Source: Acidaminococcus fermentans_A (GTDB lineage: Bacteria > Bacillota > Negativicutes > Acidaminococcales > Acidaminococcaceae). From it: DNA of 35,394 nt. The stretch covers positions 1 through 35,394 of the forward strand of contig NZ_JBQOUY010000024.1 of the NCBI RefSeq assembly GCF_052216985.1, read 5' to 3'. Of this stretch, positions 1-6,568 are shown one piece after another; within the stretch, counting starts at the first letter, position 1, and every line of letters starts with the position of its first letter. A program made the translations under genes and the position numbers. The notes beneath the pieces are model-generated. The model was given only the letters and a program-made list of their open reading frames with translations. It was not told where the DNA came from and did not search any database.

Positions 1-10
1 GTTGAGCCAT
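1..10 (-). CDS. Start of a divergent minus-strand gene, cut by the window edge
   Basis: Read on the minus strand, an ATG at 10-8 opens a frame Met-Ala-Gln before the sequence ends. A purine-rich GGGAGG Shine-Dalgarno lies about 10 bases upstream of it, on the minus strand near 20-25. Only three codons are visible, so no product can be named. The gene would be divergent from the autotransporter at 197. Confidence 0.45.
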
Positions 11-68
11 TTGTTTTTCCTCCCTCGGTATTATGTGGGTTTTGGTCGATTTACATTATACCTAAAGG

Positions 69-89
69 ATGAGCATATGGCTCATTTTT
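69..89 (+). terminator. Short hairpin with T-run between the divergent genes
   Basis: ATGAGC at 69-74 pairs with GCTCAT at 80-85 around a 5-base loop, followed by TTTT. This fits a weak intrinsic terminator or attenuator on the plus strand. It lies in the 5' region of the autotransporter, so it could also attenuate that gene. Confidence 0.35.
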
Positions 90-196
90 ATGAAATTATC
101 TTTTTACACCATTATATGGACGTTACCTGTTTTCTCACGCGGCAGTGGCTGCGTATCAATATTTATTACAAAACATAATTATAGGAGGAATGTTTA

Positions 197-2335
197 ATGA
201 AATCTTTAGCAAAAATTGTGGCTATGGGATTGGTAATGAGCAGTGTTCCTGTAACGGGAGCCTGGGCAGAAAATTTGGTAGTTACAGAGCGCAGTCAATG
301 GGATTGGGTTGATCCGGGATACACTTATAATGCTTATTCACCTATCCATCATAAGAATAATGACTACGAAGATGTAACAATTTTTATGAATGGTAATGAG
401 CAGAAGGACACCGATAACAAAGACAAACCGTTTAATGCGTTGATTAATGAATATGCCCAATATCATTTTAGCGCAACCGGTAATGTATATATTAAAGATA
501 GCTGTTCTTCTACTAAGAGCACAAATGCGGTATATACTTATTTTGGCGATGACGAGCATCCTAATATTGACTTCCGTGGTGCAGAAAAAGTAGTTATTAT
601 TGCTAACGCGCTGAAAGATGGCTATGGCAGCCAGGCTATTTCTGCTAAAAAAGGCGGCAATATTGCTATAGCAGCGAAAGAAACCGGTTATACCAAAATT
701 ATCGGTGACATTGATTTGTATCATTGGCGTGGTGCTGGCACAGTAAGTGTTGATTTAAACAACAAGGATTCGTATTGGTATGGTAATGAAACTAACTTTG
801 AGGATATAGGAACGCTTAATTTATCAATCCGTAACGGAGCTGAATGGATTTATACTACAGGTGAAAAAACTTACAGCTTTGATAGTCAAAGCTATACAAC
901 AGGCAGATATATCAGCAAGGTTACCTTAAAGGATGGTGGCATCATCAATCTGCGTAATGCTGATGTGCAGAAAAAATTTGCCGAGGTAAACAACGACGAA
1001 GCACTCAGAAGCGAGGAATTCGGAGATCTTCATATGTACGATAACGGTGATCACCGTTATGTGCAAATCGGTACCTTAAATGGTAATGGTGGTATCTTCA
1101 AGGTTGATTTGAAATATACTGCCGGTGATGATCAGGCAATTACCAGTACCAGCGAGGTAAAAGAAGACAGCGACTATATTTACATTACGAAATCCGGAGA
1201 AGGCACTCATGACGTACAGTTTGTAGCAAATGAAGCAAATCTGGACGCTATGGGAAAGGACAGCAAGCTGTATTTTGCTAACGACAAGAGCGGCGGCGCA
1301 ACCTTCACCAGCAGTACAGTGGAAGAGCTTGCTCCTAAGACTTCGGCAGCTAACCTGTATGACTACAAATACGCTGTAAAAAATGAAGCAAACGGAAATG
1401 CTAAGGATTGGTTCATTGCTTTAGATCAGGGTGATGCCAACGAAAATATTCCGGCAGCCTTCAAAGCAATGCAGGCCGGCTATGCTCTTGGCACAGAGAT
1501 GGACAGATTCAACAAACGCATGGGCGAAAGCCGTTATCTGGAAGGCGACAGCGGCCTTTGGGTTCGTTATCGTCATGCACGCACCGGTTGGGAAAACAGC
1601 TTTAAGACTAACAGCAACATGTTCCAGGTTGGCTTTGATAAGCTGAAGCTGGAAAAGGATGGCAAGCACTATCGCGGCGGTGCAGTTGATTACACAGATG
1701 CCAACACCAGCCTGCTTGGCCTGAAGGGCAACGGTGAGCATGAGCGTTACGCTTTGAGCCTGTATGATACCTGGATTGGCGACAAAGGCCATTACCTTGA
1801 TTTAGTTTTGCGTGGCGGTCGCACTAGTAATGATCTTGATGTAACTACCCGTAATCAGGAAATTATCAAGGGCAAGTATCATCAAAACTTTGGCAGCATC
1901 AGTGGTGAATGGGGCAGAAAGCTTGCCAACGATAATGGTTGGTATGTTGAACCTCAGGCACAGCTGCAGATTGCAAGAGTAGGCAGTGCTGACTACAGAA
2001 CTAATTATGGCGTAAAGGTTGAACAGGATGCCGCAACAAGCGTTATTGCCCGTGCAGGCTTCCGTCTTGGACGCGACTTTAGCGATAAAGGTAACTTCTA
2101 TATGAAGGCAGACTGGCTGCATGAATTCTGTGGCGACCAGAATATTAGAGTAAGCGCTGCAGACGGCAGTGAACAAAGCAGCTTTAATGGTCAGGACAGC
2201 TGGTGGGATTTGGGCTTAGGCGCGGACTTTAGCCTTGGCAAAGATACCTACCTCTATTGTGATTTTGAACGTACTCTTGGCGGTAACTATGACCGCACCT
2301 GGCAGGCTAATGTTGGTTTACGCTATGCCTTCTAA
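197..2335 (+). CDS. Autotransporter with C-terminal outer-membrane beta-barrel
   Basis: A 712-residue protein with a Sec signal peptide (Met, Lys, hydrophobic core, likely cleavage after Ala24 in AWA/EN). The passenger, about residues 25-430, is rich in Asn, Gly, Asp and Tyr and looks like a beta-helix. From about residue 430 the sequence resembles an autotransporter barrel: LWVRYRHARTGWEN, long stretches of alternating aromatic and polar residues, and a final strand VGLRYAF ending in Phe, the usual BAM recognition end. Such proteins insert in the outer membrane and expose or release the passenger. AGGAGG sits 9 bases before the ATG. It stands alone, with a terminator directly after it. Codon use is more AT-rich than the phage genes. 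Passenger function (adhesin or other) is unknown. Confidence 0.85.
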   Translation: MKSLAKIVAMGLVMSSVPVTGAWAENLVVTERSQWDWVDPGYTYNAYSPIHHKNNDYEDVTIFMNGNEQKDTDNKDKPFNALINEYAQYHFSATGNVYIKDSCSSTKSTNAVYTYFGDDEHPNIDFRGAEKVVIIANALKDGYGSQAISAKKGGNIAIAAKETGYTKIIGDIDLYHWRGAGTVSVDLNNKDSYWYGNETNFEDIGTLNLSIRNGAEWIYTTGEKTYSFDSQSYTTGRYISKVTLKDGGIINLRNADVQKKFAEVNNDEALRSEEFGDLHMYDNGDHRYVQIGTLNGNGGIFKVDLKYTAGDDQAITSTSEVKEDSDYIYITKSGEGTHDVQFVANEANLDAMGKDSKLYFANDKSGGATFTSSTVEELAPKTSAANLYDYKYAVKNEANGNAKDWFIALDQGDANENIPAAFKAMQAGYALGTEMDRFNKRMGESRYLEGDSGLWVRYRHARTGWENSFKTNSNMFQVGFDKLKLEKDGKHYRGGAVDYTDANTSLLGLKGNGEHERYALSLYDTWIGDKGHYLDLVLRGGRTSNDLDVTTRNQEIIKGKYHQNFGSISGEWGRKLANDNGWYVEPQAQLQIARVGSADYRTNYGVKVEQDAATSVIARAGFRLGRDFSDKGNFYMKADWLHEFCGDQNIRVSAADGSEQSSFNGQDSWWDLGLGADFSLGKDTYLYCDFERTLGGNYDRTWQANVGLRYAF

Positions 2336-2364
2336 CGTATAACTGAATAGAACTTGTGCTTAAC

Positions 2365-2408
2365 AACCCCCGCTCTGTCGGCTTGGCCGACAAGGGCGGG
2401 GGTTTTGT
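2365..2408 (+). terminator. Intrinsic terminator of the autotransporter gene
   Basis: AACCCCCGC at 2365-2373 pairs with GCGGGGGTT at 2396-2404. An inner stem GTCGGC/GCCGAC (2377-2382 with 2386-2391) extends it, and a TTTT run follows. It lies 30 bases after the stop codon. Confidence 0.85.
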
Positions 2409-2505
2409 TATGCCCAAGCAGTAGTGCGGTACTTTTCTCTATGGATAAAAACCTACTGAATGCATAGCATATAAAATTTCGTTTATAAAAGAAATATGGG
2501 TACTG

Positions 2506-4128
2506 TCAAAGGTTTCCTCTAAACCATTTTCTAGTTTGTCGGCAGCCTTGTATATAAATGCCGGCAAGATACATTTCTACCAAGGCTTCTTCTACGGAGC
2601 ATTCACGTCTTTGGTAGCGCTGAATAATAGCAGACTCAAAAGTAAGACCTTTTAATTTAGGCACTTTTAAAGTAACGTCACCAGCTTGAGTAGAGAATGA
2701 TCTTTCGTAATGACCGGCGCGATAACCTTTTCTTGTTTGCTCACGTGCGTAGCGTTCAGCTTGTACAAGTTTGTCAGCTTCTGCACCCAAAAGAGCATTG
2801 AGAGTTTCTTCTACACTATTTTTCACAATAGTTTTAAGTTCGTTATGGATAAATTGCTCGTTCAATTGTATAATATTACAAGACATAGATTCGTCTATGA
2901 CCGTAGTTTTAACAGTCTCGGCTTCATCCATATCGATATCGAAGTCTCTAATATACTGGCAAAGCCGTTTATGCAAGATTGTGGTCTTTTTTCTGTCAGT
3001 AACAACCTGTTGACGTAGTTTTTCTTTTTCCATTGGATTCTTTATGCAGATTAAGTACGCAGATGCTTCGTCATACCAAAGATGACGGCTCCAAAAACTG
3101 AAATAAGCATTTAATGTGTTCAGAATATTATATTTCAATTCATTCAGCTCTGGGTTTTTAAAGTCCGTATCATTATCTTTCCATTCTTTAAGTTTACAAT
3201 CAAAGGTTCCTGGAAGATCGAAAGGCATAGGGGTTGTGGTAAGATCCGTGTCTTTGCTGAATTTGAGAAGCGAATTAAAGTCCTTCATCAGTTTTGGCAA
3301 AAGCCTAGCATCCCCTTTGGAAAGGGGATTTTTGGCGGAATCACTACTGTCATTCTTTATGCCAGTGTGATTTACAGGTTCCTTGACGGAAGGGTGGGTA
3401 TTCTCTGTGTTTTTTACGGGTATATCCTGGAACCCTAGGTCTGTGGATACTTCCAATTCACCAAGGGTTTTGTCGATTTCATCAAACTTCTTTGGCTTGA
3501 GTTTCCATTTTGCTTTCGGATTAGGCTGATTAAACCAATCTTCAAAGGTGGGACGGCCGGACTCGCAGTCCGGACAATTAGTGATGACATAATGCAGTAC
3601 GCTGAGGAAAAAGGGTAGAAAACGTATGCTCTTTGACTCATGGAGTTTGCTTACAGGTATGCTCTTATCGAAGTCTGTATTGATTTTTGTATTTTGACTA
3701 ATGGCTTTATCCTTCTGCATGATTTCAATCAAGGCTTTGACGAACCATATATACTTTTCAGGATCCAAAAAATGTTCGATAAACTCTGCTGTCCTCTTGA
3801 GGATGGCGGGGTCTTTTTTTATATATTTCGAATTAAAGCTGGACCTGTAACTTTCCTTGGTAAATGGATTATATTCACTCTTGCTATTGACACACGTTTT
3901 ATATTCGGATACGACTTTGCTTTTATCGCCTTTATCTCTCGGGTCATTCAGGTCAGCACCGGTAACGACCTTTACAAGACCGAAATACACATCTGTATAG
4001 GTAAGACCGTCAGTACCGCTATGGTCCCTGTCACGCATACTTTTGCGTAGTTTTGTCGTTTCCAATAAAAGAGCGAACAATATACCACCGCATAAATGGG
4101 GAATACTGAAATCGTTTTGTGAGGGCAT
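2506..4128 (-). CDS. Unknown protein fused to an IS256-family transposase N-terminus
   Basis: The 540-residue frame has a good AGGAGG site before ATG 4128. Residues 1-414 are not recognised: an N-terminal stretch IPHLCGGILFALLLET, then charged helices, a Pro/Lys linker near 240-290, and WYDEASAYLICIKNP near 365. Residues from about 415 (MSCNIIQLNEQF onward) match the N-terminal helical domain of IS256-family transposases, including RAGHYERS, KVPKLKGLTFESAII and SVEEALVEMYLAG. The frame then breaks off, and its stop codon lies inside the terminal inverted repeat. The catalytic domain is absent, so it cannot be an active transposase. Met415 may be the native transposase start. The first part could be a captured passenger gene or a host gene interrupted by the element. 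Confidence 0.6.
   Translation of the reverse strand: MPSQNDFSIPHLCGGILFALLLETTKLRKSMRDRDHSGTDGLTYTDVYFGLVKVVTGADLNDPRDKGDKSKVVSEYKTCVNSKSEYNPFTKESYRSSFNSKYIKKDPAILKRTAEFIEHFLDPEKYIWFVKALIEIMQKDKAISQNTKINTDFDKSIPVSKLHESKSIRFLPFFLSVLHYVITNCPDCESGRPTFEDWFNQPNPKAKWKLKPKKFDEIDKTLGELEVSTDLGFQDIPVKNTENTHPSVKEPVNHTGIKNDSSDSAKNPLSKGDARLLPKLMKDFNSLLKFSKDTDLTTTPMPFDLPGTFDCKLKEWKDNDTDFKNPELNELKYNILNTLNAYFSFWSRHLWYDEASAYLICIKNPMEKEKLRQQVVTDRKKTTILHKRLCQYIRDFDIDMDEAETVKTTVIDESMSCNIIQLNEQFIHNELKTIVKNSVEETLNALLGAEADKLVQAERYAREQTRKGYRAGHYERSFSTQAGDVTLKVPKLKGLTFESAIIQRYQRRECSVEEALVEMYLAGIYIQGCRQTRKWFRGNL
3310..3329. repeat. Small palindromic repeat inside the fused ORF
   Basis: ATCCCCTTT at 3310-3318 and AAAGGGGAT at 3321-3329 form a perfect 9-bp inverted repeat around GG. 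It encodes the low-complexity linker around NPLSKGDAR. A second perfect hairpin, CCGGACT/AGTCCGG, lies at 3557-3573. Both look like intergenic-type palindromes that have entered a coding frame, supporting a linker or decaying status for this part of the ORF. Confidence 0.45.
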
Positions 4129-4146
4129 AACAGTACCTCCTGAAAA

Positions 4147-4208
4147 AGTAACCTTAAGTATCGCTAGTAACCCTAAACCACCTGTGCGACGGATTGACAG
4201 TAACCTTA
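4147..4208. repeat. Three AGTAACCyTA direct repeats upstream of the fused ORF
   Basis: AGTAACCTTA at 4147-4156, AGTAACCCTA at 4166-4175 and AGTAACCTTA at 4199-4208. They lie between the start of the minus-strand ORF and the outer end of the element. The last copy overlaps the inverted repeat. They may be transposase-binding repeats or operators. Confidence 0.4.
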
Positions 4209-4221
4209 TCTAGAATAGGAT
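4194..4221 (+). promoter_or_regulatory. Candidate outward promoter at the right end of the element
   Basis: A consensus TTGACA (4194-4199) lies in the inverted repeat. It is followed 16 bases later by TAGGAT (4216-4221), a fair -10. It faces the hairpin-rich leader and the sigma-like gene at 4689. Insertion-sequence ends often carry outward -35 boxes. Activity is inferred only. Confidence 0.3.
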
Positions 4222-4612
4222 AAAGCCAAGAAATGAAGACGAGAGGTGGAATGAAGTGTGATTGCTTGTTTTCTATCATTATACCATGCATGTGCGGGAA
4301 TTAGTGTGTAGTTGTGAATCTAAATATTGCAAATGCAGAAATATCATCTGCAATCAGTTAATTGGATCTTGTTATGGATAGCCGAATAGTAAGTGTTTCA
4401 AGAACCGGCTATCTGCAGTCTGAACATTGATACGGCAGCAGGCAAGCCTGCTTCCATATGAGTGCTCAGGCACTCGAAAAAAATCTCTGTAGTCCGAGAT
4501 GCGCATGAGGACGATGGGATGCATAGACAGTTCTGGATCACCGCAGTGATGCGGTGGGCAGGACTGGAAATGCCCCCACCGTTTGTTTCCGTGCGCCATT
4601 TTGGCATTTTGG

Positions 4613-4645
4613 GACCTGTGGGGGACTTTCCCCGCAGGTCTTTTT
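4613..4645 (+). terminator. Intrinsic terminator/attenuator in the leader
   Basis: GACCTG (4613-4618) pairs with CAGGTC (4635-4640), and GGGG (4620-4623) with CCCC (4630-4633), with a G-U pair between. TTTTT follows directly at 4641-4645. The T-run is also the first strand of the next hairpin, so the two structures compete for the same bases. Confidence 0.7.
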
Positions 4646-4689
4646 GGCATCCTTTCGTCCCCTGGCACGGACGGAAAGGATGCCAAAAA
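4641..4689 (+). promoter_or_regulatory. Hairpin sequestering the ribosome binding site of the sigma-like gene
   Basis: The 20 bases 4641-4660 pair with 4669-4689 with a single bulged base and an 8-base loop. The 3' strand contains GGAAAGGA (4673-4680), the Shine-Dalgarno for ATG 4689, and its last base is the A of that start codon. When folded, translation of the downstream gene should be blocked. Confidence 0.55.
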
Positions 4690-5303
4690 TGAAAATCAGA
4701 GTCAAACACTACAGTTGGGATGAATCGAAAGCACCAGTGGTCACGGTAGTGGAAGTCCCTGAAGGTGACTGCCAGATCATGATCGAGAGGGATTACGAAC
4801 TGAGAAAACAGGCGGCAAAGGAAGGGGAAGAAGTTACCCGGCGCAGCGCCCAGGAAATCATGGACGAAGAATTCAACAAGCCCCTCTATAACGACTGGCG
4901 CAGGGAACATCGGAGAAGAACAGAGTGCCCGGACTACCAGGAACGGAATGAAAAGGATGAGGCTTTGATGAATCCCATCGAGGCAGTCCCTGATACGTAC
5001 ACCTGCACTGTTGCTGGAAGCGGGTGCAGCCGGAACGGAATCTCCATGCCAGATATGAATACTGTCAGCCGAGATGCAACGGAACGGGATCGCAAGGCTA
5101 GCGAAGAAAAAGTCCGTCAGGAAATCCATACGGTGCTGGTGAACAAGCCGGAGTGGGAAGATGCGGTAATCTCTGTCTATCTCAACGAAGAATCCATCCG
5201 GGGATACTCCATCAGAATCGGTGCCAATGAAAACAACATCACCCAGAAGCTGAAGCGGGCAAGAAAAAAGTTGCAGGAAGTTTTTGGAAACCGTCAGATT
5301 TGA
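4689..5303 (+). CDS. Sigma-70 region-4-like regulatory protein
   Basis: About 204 residues. ATG 4689 is chosen because GGAAAGGA lies 8 bases upstream; an in-frame ATG at 4680 falls inside that site. The N-terminal half is acidic with a charged patch (NDWRREHRRRT). The C-terminal 60 residues (EIHTVLVNKPEWEDAVISVY, then ESIRGYSIRIG, ITQKLKRARKKLQEVF) have the length and pattern of a sigma-70 region 4 helix-turn-helix, as in the sigma-like proteins of Firmicute mobile elements. A role in early transcription control is inferred from fold and position. It is the first gene after the structured leader and is followed after 60 bases by the antirepressor. No sigma region 2 is seen, so it is unlikely to be a complete sigma factor. 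Confidence 0.6.
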   Translation: MKIRVKHYSWDESKAPVVTVVEVPEGDCQIMIERDYELRKQAAKEGEEVTRRSAQEIMDEEFNKPLYNDWRREHRRRTECPDYQERNEKDEALMNPIEAVPDTYTCTVAGSGCSRNGISMPDMNTVSRDATERDRKASEEKVRQEIHTVLVNKPEWEDAVISVYLNEESIRGYSIRIGANENNITQKLKRARKKLQEVFGNRQI

Positions 5304-5364
5304 TGGATTGCCGTGGCTACAAAGTGGGAGGCAACTCCCAACTACATACAGGGAGGTCAGCAAG

Positions 5365-6162
5365 ATGACTGATATGAAAAATTTTATTTATAACGGAATG
5401 AACGTGCGTACGGCTGTTGTAAACGGGGAATCCTGGTTCGTAGCTGCGGACATATGCCGCATCCTGGATATCGGCAATCCGAGCGATGCACTCTCGAGAC
5501 TGGATGACGATGAGAAGAATACCCTCGTTTTAACCGAGGGTATTCCGGGGAATCCCGAAAAACGTGTGGTCAATGAAGCAGGTCTCTACACGCTGATTCT
5601 CAGAAGCCGGAAACCGGAAGCCAGGGCATTTAAGCGTTGGGTGACGCATGAAGTCCTTCCAGCCATCCGAAAAACAGGCATTTATGCTACAGAAGCCATC
5701 CTGGATAATCCGGATCTTGCGATTGCAGCTCTTACAAAGCTTAAAGAGGAACGGAATAGGGCAAGGGAACTGGCACAGATAAATGCCGCTCAACAGCAGC
5801 AGCTTGCGGAGCTCCGGCCAAAGGCTACGTACTTCGATCTGGTCCTGCAGTGTAGGGAGCTGGTGAGCACATCGACCATTGCCAAGGACTATGGATGGTC
5901 TGCAAACCGCATGAACCAGTGGCTCCATGAACACGGGATCCAGTACAAACAGGGCAATATTTGGCTGCTTTACCAGGCTTATGCTCCCATGGGATACACC
6001 TCGACAAAGACCTTCAATATCCCGGACGGAAACGGCGTCCTGCATAATCGTGTCCATACCTATTGGACACAGAAAGGTCGGCTGTTCATCTATCGGCTGA
6101 TGACTGAGGAAGGAAACTATCCGCTTATCGAAAAGGGGCGTGGCGACAGTGGAGAAATTTAA
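5365..6162 (+). CDS. Phage antirepressor, BRO-N plus KilAC domains
   Basis: 265 residues from ATG 5365, with GGGAGG 8 bases upstream. Residues ~5-115 are a BRO-N domain: WFVAADICRILDIGNPSDALSRL, DDDEKNT, NEAGLYTLILRSRKPEARAFKRWVTHEVLPAIRKTG. A short helical linker leads to a KilAC DNA-binding domain at ~150-255 (STIAKDYGWSANRMNQWLHEHG, YWTQKGRLFIYRLM). In temperate phages such proteins act against the lysogeny repressor or regulate early genes. No repressor is visible in this window. The 3' end overlaps the next gene. Confidence 0.88.
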   Translation: MTDMKNFIYNGMNVRTAVVNGESWFVAADICRILDIGNPSDALSRLDDDEKNTLVLTEGIPGNPEKRVVNEAGLYTLILRSRKPEARAFKRWVTHEVLPAIRKTGIYATEAILDNPDLAIAALTKLKEERNRARELAQINAAQQQQLAELRPKATYFDLVLQCRELVSTSTIAKDYGWSANRMNQWLHEHGIQYKQGNIWLLYQAYAPMGYTSTKTFNIPDGNGVLHNRVHTYWTQKGRLFIYRLMTEEGNYPLIEKGRGDSGEI

Positions 6163-6568
6163 CCAGGAGCATTATCAGGATCCTACTCCGCAGAGAGCCC
6201 TCAGTGCTGTCGAAGCCCAGCGGAAGGCACTCCGGGCTTACAGGCCTCTCGTATATATCTGTTCCCCGTATTCCGGGGCAACGGATAAAAATATCCTGGC
6301 AGCAAGGCGGTACTGCCGCTTTGCCTTCGAAGAAGGGTACTTGCCCTTGGCTCCGCATCTCCTCTTTCCTCAGTTCCTGGATGACCGGGATCCAAAGGAA
6401 CGGGAGGCAGGGCTCCATTTCGGCAACATCCTCATGAGTCTTTGCCGGGAAGTGTGGGTGTTCGGGGATACCATATCTCCTGGCATGGATGCGGAGATTC
6501 GGCGGGCCAGATGGAAGAACTATCGGCTGAGATTCTTTAACGAAACCCTCGAGGAGGCAGAAAAATGA
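6140..6568 (+). CDS. DUF4406/deoxyribosyltransferase-like small phage protein
   Basis: Up to 142 residues. The frame opens with GTG 6140, inside the end of the antirepressor gene; GTG 6149 is an equally good start. The core reads VYICSPYSGATDKNILAARRYC, EEGYLPLAPHLLFPQFL, CREVWVFGDTISPGMDAEIRRA. That is the pattern of the DUF4406 group, related in fold to nucleoside 2-deoxyribosyltransferases, with S/T and G residues lining a nucleotide pocket after the first strand and Glu in the MDAEI motif. The substrate is unknown; nucleotide salvage or hydrolysis during replication is plausible. Its stop overlaps the primase start by 4 bases. Confidence 0.65.
   Translation: MATVEKFNQEHYQDPTPQRALSAVEAQRKALRAYRPLVYICSPYSGATDKNILAARRYCRFAFEEGYLPLAPHLLFPQFLDDRDPKEREAGLHFGNILMSLCREVWVFGDTISPGMDAEIRRARWKNYRLRFFNETLEEAEK

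Larger units (their letters stand above)
2498..4205 (-). mobile_element. Decayed IS256-like element carrying an unknown fused reading frame
   Basis: The ends GGGTACTGTCAAAGG (2498-2512) and, read from the other side, GGTTACTGTCAATCC (4205-4191) share TACTGTCAA and are inverted, as insertion-sequence termini would be. Between them a minus-strand ORF ends in the N-terminal part of an IS256/mutator-family transposase. The catalytic DDE region is missing. Just before the left end another frame still reads KAADKLENGLEET, which resembles a stretch near the C-terminus of IS256 transposases, so the interior appears deleted. No target-site duplication is visible. Local base composition is AT-rich compared with the prophage. 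Confidence 0.5.
4334..4689 (+). promoter_or_regulatory. Hairpin-rich untranslated leader before the first phage gene
   Basis: No convincing gene lies between 4129 and 4688. From 4334 on there is a series of perfect stems: TGCAGA/TCTGCA (4334-4352), GATAGCCG/CGGCTATC (4377-4413), GCAGG/CCTGC (4438-4451), GAGTGC/GCACTC (4460-4475), ATCTC/GAGAT (4483-4500), CACCGCA/TGCGGTG (4539-4556), GGGCA/TGCCC (4556-4575), then a terminator and a hairpin over the ribosome binding site. CGGTGGGCA (4552-4560) can pair either backwards with the CACCGC arm or forwards with TGCCCCCACCG (4571-4581), so alternative folds are possible. This fits a structured regulatory RNA or a DNA site such as an attachment or replication region. 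I cannot assign a known class. Confidence 0.5.

Noticed and set aside
4554..4688. Upstream extension of the sigma-like gene from ATG 4554
   Set aside because: The extension runs through the terminator and the masking hairpin, and GGAAAGGA fits ATG 4689.
4398..5363. Minus-strand frame of 321 codons across the leader and the sigma-like gene
   Set aside because: It crosses the hairpins and the plus-strand gene, is Cys/Pro/Phe-rich without motifs and has no ribosome site. The plus-strand gene has a Shine-Dalgarno and a recognisable C-terminal domain.
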